A DNA stretch of 64,000 nt from Rhizobiales bacterium CCH3-A5 (GCA_001556025.1 LSIB01000072.1:1-64000); one strand, 5' to 3'; counted from the first letter of the stretch, positions 18,128 to 26,632 are shown. Notes: a model not told the origin generated them from the letters alone. Program-made: numbers and translations.

Positions 18128-18206
18128 CGTCATTGCGAGCAAAGCGAAGCAATCCAGCGTCTTGCTCTACGCCCTCCTGGATTGCTTCGCTTCGCTCGCA
18201 ATGACG
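18128..18206. repeat. palindromic repeat after hemB
   Basis: Two 30-base arms (18128-18157 and 18177-18206) are complementary at 29 of 30 positions around a 19-base loop. The core GCGAGCAAAGCGAAGCAATC is one I know as a dispersed palindromic repeat in many proteobacterial genomes, including Rhizobiales. It lies between co-directional hemB and the permease gene and could act as a transcript-end stabiliser. Confidence 0.85.
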
Positions 18207-18248
18207 CACTGGCAGCGCGCGCGCCGTTGCTGAAGTAGCTTGCCTCCG

Positions 18249-19586
18249 ATGCGCGCTCCTCTCCTGATTCTCGTCTTGCTGGCTCTTGCCCTCGCCTCCT
18301 GCGGCGAGCGCTTCGACACCGACCAACAGCGGCTCTGCCGACAGGCGATCGTGCCGTTCAATGCGCCTGGAGCACGCATCGTCGTGGAGCCGCCGGAGGC
18401 CGGGCCGTCGCCGAACACGCTGCGCATTCCCTACCTCATCGAGCGGTGGGGCGGGACGCCGCAGCGGCGGGTGATCGACTGCCTGTTCGCCGGCGAGGGC
18501 CGGAGCCTGCGGCGGGGCGAACTGATCGGCGTGGCTTCGGACGGACAGCCGATGCCGGACGCCAGCTTCTACCTGATGCGGCGCTTCTATCTGGAGAACC
18601 GCGAGGAGCCGCCGCCCGACCCCGGCGCGGGGCGTCCCGAAATCCTGCCCGAACTGCCGCCCCACCTCGCCTATGGCCTGCAACAGGGACTGGCGGCCTT
18701 GCCCTCTGCCGCGATTTACGCGCTGCTCGCCTGCGCCTATGCGCTGGTCTACGGGCTGACCGGGCGGATCATCCTGAGTTTCGGCGAATTCGCGGCGCTG
18801 GGCGCACTCGCGAGCGTGGTGGGCGTGGCGCTGATGCTGTCTCTGGCGGTCTCGACGCCGGCGTCGGGGCTTATCGTCGCCTTCGTCGTGGCCGTGCTGG
18901 TCTGTGCGCTGCACGGCTTCGCGATGAGCCGCTTCGTTCTGCGGCAGCTCGGGCGCGCCAGCGGCCAGCAGGTGCTGATCGCCACGATCGGGCTCGCCAT
19001 CGCGCTCTCGGAATATCTCCGGCTGGCACAGGGGCCGGATCTGCGCTGGCTGCCGCCGGTCTTCAACCAGCCCTGGGCGCTGGCACGGGCGGACAGCTTT
19101 GTCGTCACAGCGACCCCGCTCGGGCTGTCGCTGGCGGCGATCGGGCTGATCGCAACGCTCGCGATCGTACTGCTGATCAAACGCTCGGCTTACGGCCGGG
19201 CCTGGCGGGCCGTATCGGACGACGCCCGCACCGCCACGCTGTTTGGCGTCGATGCGCGCGCCGTGCTCGACAAGGCGGTGATCCTCGCCTGCGCGGCCTG
19301 CGGCGTCGCCGGCGTGATCGTCACCGCGATCTATGGCGGGATGGGGTTCGCCGGCGGCTTTTCGCTTGGGCTGAAGGCGCTGGTCGCGGCCGTGCTGGGC
19401 GGCATCGGCTCGGTTTCGGGGGCGGCGCTGGGCGGACTTTGCATCGCGCTGTTTGAAGTGCTCTGGTCCTCGACCATGCCGCTCGAACAGCGCGACATCG
19501 CCGTCTATGCCCTGCTGGCGGTGGTTCTCGTGCTGCGGCCGGGCGGATTCTTCGGCGACGGCGCACTCGCGCCGCGGCAAGTCTGA
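18249..19586 (+). CDS. LivH-type branched-chain amino acid ABC transporter permease with lipoprotein-like N-terminus
   Basis: A 445-residue protein with two parts. Residues 1-18 read MRAPLLILVLLALALASC, a lipoprotein signal peptide with a lipobox ending at Cys18 and Gly at +2. Residues 19-125 are a soluble, arginine- and proline-rich stretch with two cysteines. From about residue 127 the protein is a LivH-family permease: ALVYGLTGRIILSFGEFAAL, GRAWRAVSDDARTATLFGVD (the EAA-like cytoplasmic loop) and LVAAVLGGIGSVSGAALGG. The ATG at 18249 gives the exact lipobox; a TTG three codons earlier is less likely. No LivM, LivF, LivG or binding-protein gene is nearby, so partners must be elsewhere. ilvA follows after 30 bases. 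Confidence 0.82.
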   Translation: MRAPLLILVLLALALASCGERFDTDQQRLCRQAIVPFNAPGARIVVEPPEAGPSPNTLRIPYLIERWGGTPQRRVIDCLFAGEGRSLRRGELIGVASDGQPMPDASFYLMRRFYLENREEPPPDPGAGRPEILPELPPHLAYGLQQGLAALPSAAIYALLACAYALVYGLTGRIILSFGEFAALGALASVVGVALMLSLAVSTPASGLIVAFVVAVLVCALHGFAMSRFVLRQLGRASGQQVLIATIGLAIALSEYLRLAQGPDLRWLPPVFNQPWALARADSFVVTATPLGLSLAAIGLIATLAIVLLIKRSAYGRAWRAVSDDARTATLFGVDARAVLDKAVILACAACGVAGVIVTAIYGGMGFAGGFSLGLKALVAAVLGGIGSVSGAALGGLCIALFEVLWSSTMPLEQRDIAVYALLAVVLVLRPGGFFGDGALAPRQV

Positions 19587-19616
19587 GGCGATGGGGCCAA
19601 TCATGGAACGCTGGCG

Positions 19617-20858
19617 ATGAAAGAGCCTTTCGCGATCAGCTTCGCCGATGTCGAGGCGGCGGCCGCCCGCATCGAAGGCCATGTCCTGCGCACGCCGCTG
19701 ATGCTGGCCCCCCGCCTGTCGGAGCTCACCGGCGCGACCGTTCTGGTCAAGCATGAGAACATGCAGGCGACGGCCTCCTTCAAGGAGCGCGGCGCGGTCA
19801 ACAGGCTGCTGACGCTGGACGAGGACGAGAAGGCGCGCGGCGTCATCGCGATGTCGGCCGGCAACCATGCGCAGGCGGTCGCCTATCACGCGCGTCGTTT
19901 CGGCATTCCCGCCACGATCGTGATGCCCGAGACGACGCCGCTGGTGAAGGTCGAGAACACGCGCGCTCACGGCGCGCGCGTCGTGCTGCATGGGGAGACG
20001 CTCTACGAATCGGCGCAGAAAGCCCGCGAACTGTCCGATGAGGAAGGGCTCGTGCTGGTCCACCCCTATGACGACCCGGCGATCATGGCCGGCCAGGGCA
20101 CGGTCGCCTGCGAGATGCTCGACGACGAGCCTGATCTCGACATGCTGATCATCCCGCTCGGCGGCGGCGGCCTGATGTCGGGCAATGCGGTCGCGGCCAA
20201 GGCGCTGAAGCCAGAGATCGAGCTAATCGGGGTCGAGGCCGCGCTCTACCCCTCCTTCTACAACGCCGTGAACGCCGAGGACCTCGACATCGGCGGCGCG
20301 ACGCTGGCCGAGGGCATCGCGGTCAAGACCGTCGGCGTGCAGACGCTGCCGATCGTCTCAAGCCTCGTGGCCGACATCGTTCTGGTCGGCGAGGATCTGA
20401 TCGAGCGGGCGGTCAACGCCTACGCCTGCCTGCAGCATACGCTGGCCGAGGGTGCGGGCGCGGCGGGGCTCGCGGCCATGCTGAAGGAGCCCGGCCGCTA
20501 TGCCGGACGCAAGGTCGGGCTCGTGCTCTGCGGCGGCAATATCGACACTCGCCTGCTGGCTGCGATCATGGTGCGCGAACTCGAGCGCGAGCACCGCATC
20601 GTCGCATTCCGCCTGACCACCAGCGACCGGCCGGGCCTGCTCGGCAAGGTCGCGAGCCTGCTCGGAGCGGAGGGGGCCAACATCCTCGAGGTCAGCCATG
20701 GCCGGCTCTTCCTCGACGTGCCGGCCAAGGGCGTGAGCCTCGACGTCACGGTCGAGACCCGCGGCGACGACCACAGCCGTATGATCGAGCATGCCCTGCG
20801 CGAGAACGGCTACGCGCCGCGCCGCATCTTTCCGCGCGGGGAGGCATCCGGCGACTGA
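19617..20858 (+). CDS. ilvA: threonine ammonia-lyase with C-terminal ACT domain
   Basis: PLP enzyme that deaminates threonine to 2-oxobutyrate, feeding isoleucine synthesis or threonine breakdown. The protein is 413 residues. The PLP lysine is Lys56 in ATASFKERGA; SAGNHAQAVAYHARR and the phosphate loop IIPLGGGGLMSG follow. A single ACT domain occupies about residues 330-403 (RLTTSDRPGLLGKVASLLG), as in the shorter catabolic-type enzymes rather than the longer biosynthetic E. coli IlvA with two ACT-like repeats. It is 30 bases downstream of the LivH-type permease on the same strand, so the two may form an operon on a branched-chain theme. Confidence 0.93.
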   Translation: MKEPFAISFADVEAAAARIEGHVLRTPLMLAPRLSELTGATVLVKHENMQATASFKERGAVNRLLTLDEDEKARGVIAMSAGNHAQAVAYHARRFGIPATIVMPETTPLVKVENTRAHGARVVLHGETLYESAQKARELSDEEGLVLVHPYDDPAIMAGQGTVACEMLDDEPDLDMLIIPLGGGGLMSGNAVAAKALKPEIELIGVEAALYPSFYNAVNAEDLDIGGATLAEGIAVKTVGVQTLPIVSSLVADIVLVGEDLIERAVNAYACLQHTLAEGAGAAGLAAMLKEPGRYAGRKVGLVLCGGNIDTRLLAAIMVRELEREHRIVAFRLTTSDRPGLLGKVASLLGAEGANILEVSHGRLFLDVPAKGVSLDVTVETRGDDHSRMIEHALRENGYAPRRIFPRGEASGD

Positions 20859-20961
20859 GCACGCCAGTTTTTGCAATGCGATCTTGCGGAACCGGAAGGC
20901 CGATCAAACATTGTGTGGTGCGGGCAATCTTGCCCGGCAATCCGAAGGATCACGACCAAAG

Positions 20962-21432
20962 ATGAGCGACACCCGTTACGGCGCCTCCCCGATCACGCCG
21001 ATCGAGCAGCGCCCCCTGCAGGATGTCAGCGGCGTGTTCGGCTCGCGCATCTTCGCCTGGATCGGCGACATCGTCGTCGTGTTCGTCCTGAGCTGGCTGC
21101 TGGTCGTTGCGATCAGCGTGCTGGGCGTGCTGACGCTCGGCCTCGGCTGGTTGCTCTTCCCCGCCGTAGCCGCCACTGCCTTCGTCTATGCGGCGATCAC
21201 GATCGGCGGACGCAGGCAGGCGACCTGGGGCATGCGGATGGCCGGCCTGCGCGTCGAGACCGTCAATGGTGGGCGGCCCGATGCGCTCGCGGCCGCCGTG
21301 CACGCGCTGCTGTTCTATGTGGCGGCCGGCACGATCGGCCTGTGGGTGCTCGACATCCTGATCGGCTTCGTGCGCGCCGACAAGCGGCTGGGCCACGACA
21401 TCCTGACCGGGCTCGTCGTGGTGCGGGCCTGA
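20962..21432 (+). CDS. RDD-family membrane protein
   Basis: A 156-residue inner-membrane protein. [19 protein letters not shown] is the RDD motif region at the first helix, with Arg and Asp in the expected places. Two further hydrophobic segments follow, then [19 protein letters not shown] and [17 protein letters not shown], both conserved in this family. The role of RDD proteins is generally unknown, with some linked to ion exchange. GAAGGATC lies upstream of the ATG at 20962. A GC-rich hairpin follows the stop. Confidence 0.88.
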   Translation: MSDTRYGASPITPIEQRPLQDVSGVFGSRIFAWIGDIVVVFVLSWLLVVAISVLGVLTLGLGWLLFPAVAATAFVYAAITIGGRRQATWGMRMAGLRVETVNGGRPDALAAAVHALLFYVAAGTIGLWVLDILIGFVRADKRLGHDILTGLVVVRA

Positions 21433-21437
21433 GTTGC

Positions 21438-21460
21438 GGCGGCGGCTTATTGCCGCCGCC
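21438..21460. terminator. GC-rich hairpin after the RDD gene
   Basis: A perfect 9-bp stem (GGCGGCGGC and complement) with a 5-base TTATT loop starts five bases after the RDD stop. There is no T-run, so it may be a weak terminator or a pause before bpt, 50 bases further on. Confidence 0.45.
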
Positions 21461-21509
21461 ATCGGCGCTGCTACACTGCCTGGCGAAGCAGGTCCGGAGC
21501 CAGCCGAAC

Positions 21510-22256
21510 GTGACGAAGCCATTGCGGGACGCCCCGCAATTTTACCTGACGTCGCCGACCGCGTGCCCCTATCTGCCGGGGCGCGAGGAGCGCAAGGTGT
21601 TCACCCATCTCGTGGGCGCCCGTGCGCGCGACCTGAACGACGTGCTGAGCCAGGGCGGCTTCCGGCGCTCGCAGAGCATCGCCTATCGGCCGGCCTGCGA
21701 GACCTGCCGCTCCTGCGTCTCCGTGCGCGTCCGCGTGGCCGATTTCCGGCCCTCGCGCAGCTTCCGCAAGGTGCTCTCGCACAACAACGACCTGATCGGC
21801 GAGGTTTTGCCGCCGCAGCCGCGCTCGGAGCATTATTCGCTGTTTCGGGGCTATCTCGACGAGCGCCATCCCGAAGGCGGCATGGCCACCATGTCGGCGC
21901 TCGACTTCGCCATGATGATCGAGGACAGCCATGTCGAGACATCGCTGATCGAGTATCGCCGGCGCGGCCCCGATTCCGGCTTCACCGGACGTGGCCAGGG
22001 CGACCTCTTTGCCATGGCGCTGACCGACACGCTGAGCGACGGGCTCTCCATGGTCTATTCTGTGTTCGACCCCGCGCTGGAGGCGCGTTCGCTCGGCACC
22101 TTCATGGTGCTCGACCATATCGAGCGCGCCCGCCGGCTCGGCCTGCCTTACGTCTATCTCGGCTACTGGGTCGAGGGCTCGCCCAAAATGGCCTACAAGG
22201 CGCGCTTCCTGCCGCAGGAGCGCCTGAGCCCGCAGGGCTGGGAACGGGTCGGCTGA
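21510..22256 (+). CDS. bpt: aspartate/glutamate leucyltransferase (N-degron pathway)
   Basis: Transfers leucine from Leu-tRNA to proteins with N-terminal Asp or Glu, marking them for ClpS/ClpAP degradation. The protein is 248 residues from the GTG at 21510. The family opening is intact: [19 protein letters not shown], then [10 protein letters not shown] and the cysteine cluster [16 protein letters not shown]. The C-terminal half has a GNAT-like fold with [19 protein letters not shown] and [18 protein letters not shown] is chosen because the open frame upstream has no family similarity. Confidence 0.93.
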   Translation: MTKPLRDAPQFYLTSPTACPYLPGREERKVFTHLVGARARDLNDVLSQGGFRRSQSIAYRPACETCRSCVSVRVRVADFRPSRSFRKVLSHNNDLIGEVLPPQPRSEHYSLFRGYLDERHPEGGMATMSALDFAMMIEDSHVETSLIEYRRRGPDSGFTGRGQGDLFAMALTDTLSDGLSMVYSVFDPALEARSLGTFMVLDHIERARRLGLPYVYLGYWVEGSPKMAYKARFLPQERLSPQGWERVG

Positions 22257-22373
22257 CACAGCCTAAACCGATTGAAACGCATCCTCGCTGCGCGCCTGAC
22301 GCACTTGCCCCCTTCCCGGCTTTGCGCTCACTCTCGGCTTTGACAGGCGGGACAAGCCTGCACGGGAGGATTT

Positions 22374-23021
22374 ATGAGCGACGACCTGACCCAGCGCCTG
22401 TCGCGCTGCTACACCGGCATCATCCACGACACGATGCGGGCCACGGGCCTCTCCGACTTCACCCTGCCGCCGGACCTGCGCCCACTGCTGCCGGGCGAGA
22501 AGCTCGCGGGGCCGGCCTTTACGGTGGAGGGCAGGACCGGCGAATTCGACGCCCATGAGACTCTGCTGGGCTGGACCGGGCTCCTGTCCGCCGCAAAACC
22601 CGGCCATGTCTGGGTCTGCCAACCGAACACGCAGGAGGTCGCGCTGATGGGCGAGCTTTCGGCCGAGACGCTGAAGAACAAGGGCGTGCGCGGCTGCGTC
22701 ATCGACGGGCTCTCGCGCGACACCGAATTCATGATCGAGATGGGCTTCCAGGCCTTCTTCAAGGCCTACACGCCGCGCGACATCGTCGGCGTCTGGCTGC
22801 CCAAGGCGGTCGACGAGCCGGTCAAGATCGGCGAGGTCTGGATCAGGCCCGGCGACTACATCCTGGGCGACCGCGACGGCGTGGTGCGCATCCCGGTCGA
22901 GGTGATCGAGGAGGTGCTGGAGAAGGCCGAGATCGCGATCGGCGCCGAGAACAAGGTCCGCAGCGCGATCCTGTCGGGCATGGACCCGCAGGAGGCCTAT
23001 CTGCGATTCGGCAAGTTCTGA
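22374..23021 (+). CDS. RraA-family protein (HMG/CHA-aldolase-like)
   Basis: A 215-residue RraA-fold protein. KGVRGCVIDGLSRDTEFM is the RraA/aldolase signature containing the Arg-Asp pair that binds metal and substrate, and GDYILGDRDGVVRIP is the second signature. Such proteins are either RNase E inhibitors or, more often outside enterobacteria, class II aldolases/decarboxylases acting on 4-carboxy-4-hydroxy-2-oxo acids. It starts an operon with the two UxaA-type genes: its stop shares bases with the next start (TGATG). The context favours a catabolic aldolase or decarboxylase of a sugar acid. Substrate unknown. Confidence 0.88.
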   Translation: MSDDLTQRLSRCYTGIIHDTMRATGLSDFTLPPDLRPLLPGEKLAGPAFTVEGRTGEFDAHETLLGWTGLLSAAKPGHVWVCQPNTQEVALMGELSAETLKNKGVRGCVIDGLSRDTEFMIEMGFQAFFKAYTPRDIVGVWLPKAVDEPVKIGEVWIRPGDYILGDRDGVVRIPVEVIEEVLEKAEIAIGAENKVRSAILSGMDPQEAYLRFGKF

Positions 23022-23332
23022 TGACCCACGACCACCGCCTCATCCTGCTTGACCCGCGCGACAATGTCTTCGTCGCGCGGGTGCGGCTGAAGGCGGGCGA
23101 GATGGTCGAGACCGGCGAGGGCATGGCGGTCATCGACCGCGACGTCGCGCTCGCGCACAAGGTCGCGCTCCGGCCCATCGCTCCCGGCGAAAAAATCCTG
23201 AAATACGGCGCGCCTATCGGCGTGGCGACGGACTACATCGCGGCGGGCAACCATGTCCATGTCCACAACATGAAAAGCGACTACACGCCGACCTATCATC
23301 TCGAGGACGAGCGGGCGGGAACCACGTCATGA
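23021..23332 (+). CDS. UxaA-family small subunit (SAF domain)
   Basis: A 103-residue stand-alone SAF domain, equivalent to the N-terminal part of altronate/galactarate dehydratases and to the small subunit of sulfolactate sulfo-lyase (SuyA-like). Signs are LDPRDNVFVARVRLKAGEMV, IAPGEKILKYGAPIG and the histidine-rich GNHVHVHNMKSDY at the end. It overlaps RraA upstream and the large subunit downstream (ATGA), so the two subunits are coupled and should form one enzyme. Confidence 0.87.
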   Translation: MTHDHRLILLDPRDNVFVARVRLKAGEMVETGEGMAVIDRDVALAHKVALRPIAPGEKILKYGAPIGVATDYIAAGNHVHVHNMKSDYTPTYHLEDERAGTTS

Positions 23333-24528
23333 CCAACCTTCGCGGCTGGCTCCGCTCCGACGGGCGCAAGGGCATCCGCAATGTCGTCGCGGTGGCCTAT
23401 CTCGTCGAATGCGCGCACCACGTCGCGCGCGAGATCGCCCTGCCCTGGCGCGAGGACGGCGTCCACGTCATCGGCTTTCCCGGCTGCTATCCCAATGCCT
23501 ATGCCGAAACGATGATGGAGCGGCTCTGCACGCATCCCAATGTCGGAGCTGTGCTGCTGGTCTCGCTCGGCTGCGAGAGCTTCAACAAATATGCGCTGGA
23601 GCGCGTGGTCGCGGCCTCCGGGCGCCCGGTGAAGACGCTGATCATCCAGGGCACGGGCGGTACGCGCGCCTCCATCAGGGAGGGGCGCGGCTGGATCGAA
23701 GCGCAGCGCGACGCTCTGGACCGGCAGGAAACTGTCCCGATGGCCGTCTCCGAGCTGATCATCGGCACGGTCTGCGGCGGCTCGGACGGAACTTCGGGCA
23801 TCACCGGCAATCCGGCGGCGGGGCGGGCCTTCGACAAGCTCATCGCGGAAGGTGCTGCGTGCATCTTCGAGGAGACGGGCGAGTTGATCGGCTGCGAGCA
23901 CATCATGGCGGCGCGTGCGATCACGCCTGAACTCGGCGTGGTGCTGGAGCAGTCGGTCGCCAAGGCCGCACGCTACTATGCGACCCTTGGCTACGGTTCG
24001 TTCGCCGCCGGCAACGCCGAGGGCGGGCTTTCCACCATCGAGGAGAAGTCGATGGGGGCCTACGCCAAATCGGGCGCCTCGCCGATCTGCGGCCTGCTCA
24101 AGCCGGGCGACGTGCCGCCGCGCGGCGGGCTCTATTTGCTCGATGTGGTGCCCGACGGCGAGGTGCGGTTCGGCTTTCCCAACATCAACGACAATGCCGA
24201 GATCGCCGAGCTGATCGCCTGCGGCGCGCATTGCGTGCTCTTCGTCACGGGGCGCGGCTCAGTCGTCGGCTCGGCGATCTCGCCGGTGGTAAAGATTTGC
24301 GCCAATCCGGAGACCTATCGGCGCATGGAAGATGACATGGATGTCGATGCTGGACGGATCCTGGAAGGTCGCGCCGGGCTCGACGAGGTCGGGGCGGAAA
24401 TCCGCGATCTCGTGGTCTCGCTGGCGAATGGCGTCCGGACGAAGTCGGAAGAGCTCGGCCATCAGGAGTTCATCCTGACCTATAAGAGCTTCGAGCCGCT
24501 CGGCCCGGCCTGCCTGCCGGCGGCGTGA
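23329..24528 (+). CDS. UxaA-family large subunit (sugar-acid hydro-lyase)
   Basis: A 399-residue protein matching the catalytic C-terminal part of altronate/galactarate dehydratase and the SuyB-type large subunit. Signs are GWLRSDGRKGIRNVVAVAYL at the start, VHVIGFPGCYPN, LLVSLGCESFN, GTVCGGSDGTSGITGNPAAG and TGRGSVVGSAISPVVKICAN. With the preceding SAF subunit it should remove water (or sulfite) from a 2-hydroxy acid, giving a 2-oxo acid the RraA protein might then cleave. The exact substrate cannot be read off; no transporter or regulator gene adjoins the operon. Confidence 0.88.
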   Translation: MTNLRGWLRSDGRKGIRNVVAVAYLVECAHHVAREIALPWREDGVHVIGFPGCYPNAYAETMMERLCTHPNVGAVLLVSLGCESFNKYALERVVAASGRPVKTLIIQGTGGTRASIREGRGWIEAQRDALDRQETVPMAVSELIIGTVCGGSDGTSGITGNPAAGRAFDKLIAEGAACIFEETGELIGCEHIMAARAITPELGVVLEQSVAKAARYYATLGYGSFAAGNAEGGLSTIEEKSMGAYAKSGASPICGLLKPGDVPPRGGLYLLDVVPDGEVRFGFPNINDNAEIAELIACGAHCVLFVTGRGSVVGSAISPVVKICANPETYRRMEDDMDVDAGRILEGRAGLDEVGAEIRDLVVSLANGVRTKSEELGHQEFILTYKSFEPLGPACLPAA

Positions 24529-24564
24529 CGCCGCACGCAAGCGACACGACGAAATGCCCTCATT

Positions 24565-24589
24565 GATTGCATTATTCTCTTATGCAATC
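24565..24589. promoter_or_regulatory. 8-bp inverted repeat in AT-rich gap before the DUF2336 gene
   Basis: GATTGCAT and ATGCAATC are perfect complements separated by nine bases, inside the most AT-rich stretch of this part of the window (about 24560-24660). The spacing suits a dimeric repressor or activator site. It lies about 110 bases before the DUF2336 start. No known motif is recognised. Confidence 0.4.
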
Positions 24590-24699
24590 TTTAGTTGCAA
24601 TAATCGCTATGCCTTGGGCTTTCGGCGAACCGATTAAGATTAAATCAAGCCGGCCCGTTGCAAGGTTTCACGGCTATAGCGATCGCCTCGGGGGGCTCT

Positions 24700-25716
24700 A
24701 TGCTGCGGAACCTGACACGGATGCCGGCCGACATGTCGTCGGATTCCCGGCGGCAGCTTCTCAACGCGGTAACAGATCTTTTCCTGCTCGACGAGGAGCC
24801 GACCGAACTCGCCAAGGCCCATTATGGGGAGATTGCGGTGCATTCGCTATCGCACCTCGAAAGCGCCGACCGCAAGGGCTATGCCGACCAGGTCGCGGCC
24901 GTGCCGAGCCTGCCGCGCGAAGTCGCGGTAACGCTGGCCAGCGACGCCGATTCCGATGTCGCCCGGCTGGTCCTCAAGCTTTCGCCGGTGCTGAGCGACA
25001 GCGACCTCGCCGCCATCGCCGTGAGCCAGTCGCAGGCGCATCTCATTGCGATCGCCGAGCGCGCGCGGCTCTCCGAGGGCCTGACCGACATCCTCGTCCA
25101 GCGCGGCGACCGCGACGTGCTGCAGACCGTGAGCGCCAACGAAGGCGCGTCGTTCTCGGAAGGCGGCTTCGACCGGTTGCTGCAACGCGGTGGCGACGAC
25201 GCCATCGTTGCCGGCGCGCTGGCGCGGCGGTCCGATCTGTCGCCGCAGCGGGCGCAACGCGTTCTGCAGATCGTCAGGCAGTTGAATGCCGGCAGCGCCG
25301 CGCAGACGGCAGATGGCGCGTCCCTCGCACAGCAAGCGCGCCAGCAGCGCCTCGAGGTGAAGCTCTTGCTGGCCGATCTGACGGCATCCGTCCGCGAACT
25401 CGACGATGTCGTGACCATGCTGGCCGAGGATGACCGCGCCTATCATCTGGCGCAGGTGCTGGCCCAGGCGGGGGCGATCAGCACGGAGCAGGCGCTGCGC
25501 GTGCTGATGCAGCGCGACGTCAGCGGCATCGCCGTGATCTGCCGCTCGCTTGCCATCGGCGAAGAGGCGTTCCGTGCTTTGCTCGAACTGCGCAGCCGCC
25601 GGCTCTATTTCTCTTCGCAGGCTCTCGACGACGCGCTGCGCGACTACAAGCGGCTCGATGCGGCGACCGCCGACAGGACGCTGCGCTTCCTCAAGCTCAA
25701 GACCAAGCTGAACTGA
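24700..25716 (+). CDS. DUF2336-domain protein
   Basis: A 338-residue, almost entirely helical, soluble protein. It begins around MPADMSSDSRRQLLNAVTDL, continues with repeated short helices (DSDVARLVLKLSPVLSDSDL, GLTDILVQRGDRDVLQTV, FDRLLQRGGDDAIVAGALAR), and ends in LRDYKRLDAATADRTLRFLK. This pattern of HEAT-like repeats with paired DxxVA/LL positions is the DUF2336 family of Alphaproteobacteria. I know of no established function. The ATG at 24700 is chosen over an upstream TTG. An inverted repeat in the AT-rich upstream gap suggests its own regulation. Confidence 0.8.
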   Translation: MLRNLTRMPADMSSDSRRQLLNAVTDLFLLDEEPTELAKAHYGEIAVHSLSHLESADRKGYADQVAAVPSLPREVAVTLASDADSDVARLVLKLSPVLSDSDLAAIAVSQSQAHLIAIAERARLSEGLTDILVQRGDRDVLQTVSANEGASFSEGGFDRLLQRGGDDAIVAGALARRSDLSPQRAQRVLQIVRQLNAGSAAQTADGASLAQQARQQRLEVKLLLADLTASVRELDDVVTMLAEDDRAYHLAQVLAQAGAISTEQALRVLMQRDVSGIAVICRSLAIGEEAFRALLELRSRRLYFSSQALDDALRDYKRLDAATADRTLRFLKLKTKLN

Positions 25717-25816
25717 AGGCAGCTCCCCTTGCCGCCCAGCCTCGCCACAAATCCGCGACAATCGGGCGACCTTCTGGTAGCCTGTTGAGAAGTGGCGCGG
25801 CGAGGACGGGTTCGAC

Positions 25817-26422
25817 GTGAAATCATCTGTTGCCTGCGGCGCGCTTGGTGCTCTGCTTCTCTCCTGCGCTGCGGCGCAGGCGCAAGCCTTCCTGCCGATG
25901 ACGGGTTTTGCCACCGTCCCCTCCTTCGCGTGGTCGGAGCCTACGCTGGCGCCTGGCGGCGTGAAGTGGGACGGCTCCTATGCCCGCATCTCGACGGGCT
26001 TCCAGGTCAGCACATCCAAGCGCTCGGGCACGCAGGCCGGGCCGACGATCGGACTGGAAGCCGGCAAGATGTGGCGCGAAGGCAATGTCATCTACGGCAT
26101 CGCCGGCGCTGTCGACTACATGCCCGCGATCGGCGGCTACGCCACACCGGGCTTCAACAGCGCGGCGTACAGTCGCGACTTCGCCGGGGCGCTGCAGCTC
26201 AAGGCCGGCGTGCTCGTGACGCCGGACGTGCTGGTCTACACCAAGGTCGGCGCGGCGGCCGTCAACGAGAGCTGGCGTTTCGGCGCGAATTCGTTCTCCG
26301 GGCCGTTCTCGCGCAGCGAACTCGCGGTCAGACCGGAAGCACGCGCCGGCGTCGAATGGGCGGTGACGGACAAGCTGACGCTGGGACTGGAAGTCGGCGT
26401 CGTTGGCGCGCCGATCCGGTGA
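25817..26422 (+). CDS. small outer-membrane beta-barrel protein
   Basis: A 201-residue protein with a clear signal peptide (MKSSVACGALGALLLSCAAA, cleavage near AQA-QAF). Alternating beta-strand-like segments follow, such as SYARISTGFQVST, GAVDYMPAIG and LQLKAGVLVTPDVLVYTKVG. It ends TLGLEVGVVGAPIR. The pattern resembles the eight-strand Omp25/Omp31-like barrels of Rhizobiales, though shorter and without the canonical C-terminal Phe. The exact family is uncertain. It converges on parC, with a palindromic repeat between them. Confidence 0.7.
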   Translation: MKSSVACGALGALLLSCAAAQAQAFLPMTGFATVPSFAWSEPTLAPGGVKWDGSYARISTGFQVSTSKRSGTQAGPTIGLEAGKMWREGNVIYGIAGAVDYMPAIGGYATPGFNSAAYSRDFAGALQLKAGVLVTPDVLVYTKVGAAAVNESWRFGANSFSGPFSRSELAVRPEARAGVEWAVTDKLTLGLEVGVVGAPIR

Positions 26423-26486
26423 GGGATTGATTCAAGCGGCTTCGACACAGAGTCAGGGCTGCGCCTTAAGCCTCTGAAATTGAGCG

Positions 26487-26632
26487 GGGAACCCTTCTCC
26501 TGTAAGGAGAGGGGCAAGGGTGAGGTGACGGACGTTTCGAGATTGGCCTGACCGGACGTGCGGACAGGTTTCACGCAACTGGTTGACGGGCCGACCCCTC
26601 ACCCCTGCCCCTCTCCCTCCGGGAGAGGGGTT
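26487..26632. repeat. bipartite palindromic repeat between convergent genes
   Basis: The left part (26487-26527, containing GGAGAGGGGCAAGGGTGAGG) and the right part (26595-26632, containing CCCTCACCCCTGCCCCTCTC) are near-complete reverse complements about 70 bases apart. The right part also holds its own perfect 10-bp hairpin (26608-26617 with 26621-26630, loop TCC). It is a dispersed Rhizobiales-type repeat and lies between the 3' ends of the outer-membrane gene and parC, where it could end both transcripts. Confidence 0.82.

Noticed and set aside
18027..20063. 678-codon minus-strand open frame across the permease and ilvA
   Set aside because: It runs through two conserved genes on the other strand and is dominated by Arg, Gln, His and Asp; not a protein-like sequence.
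24529..24699. possible tRNA or small RNA in the AT-rich gap
   Set aside because: No cloverleaf, T-loop or terminator-like stem could be drawn; only the 8-bp inverted repeat stands out.
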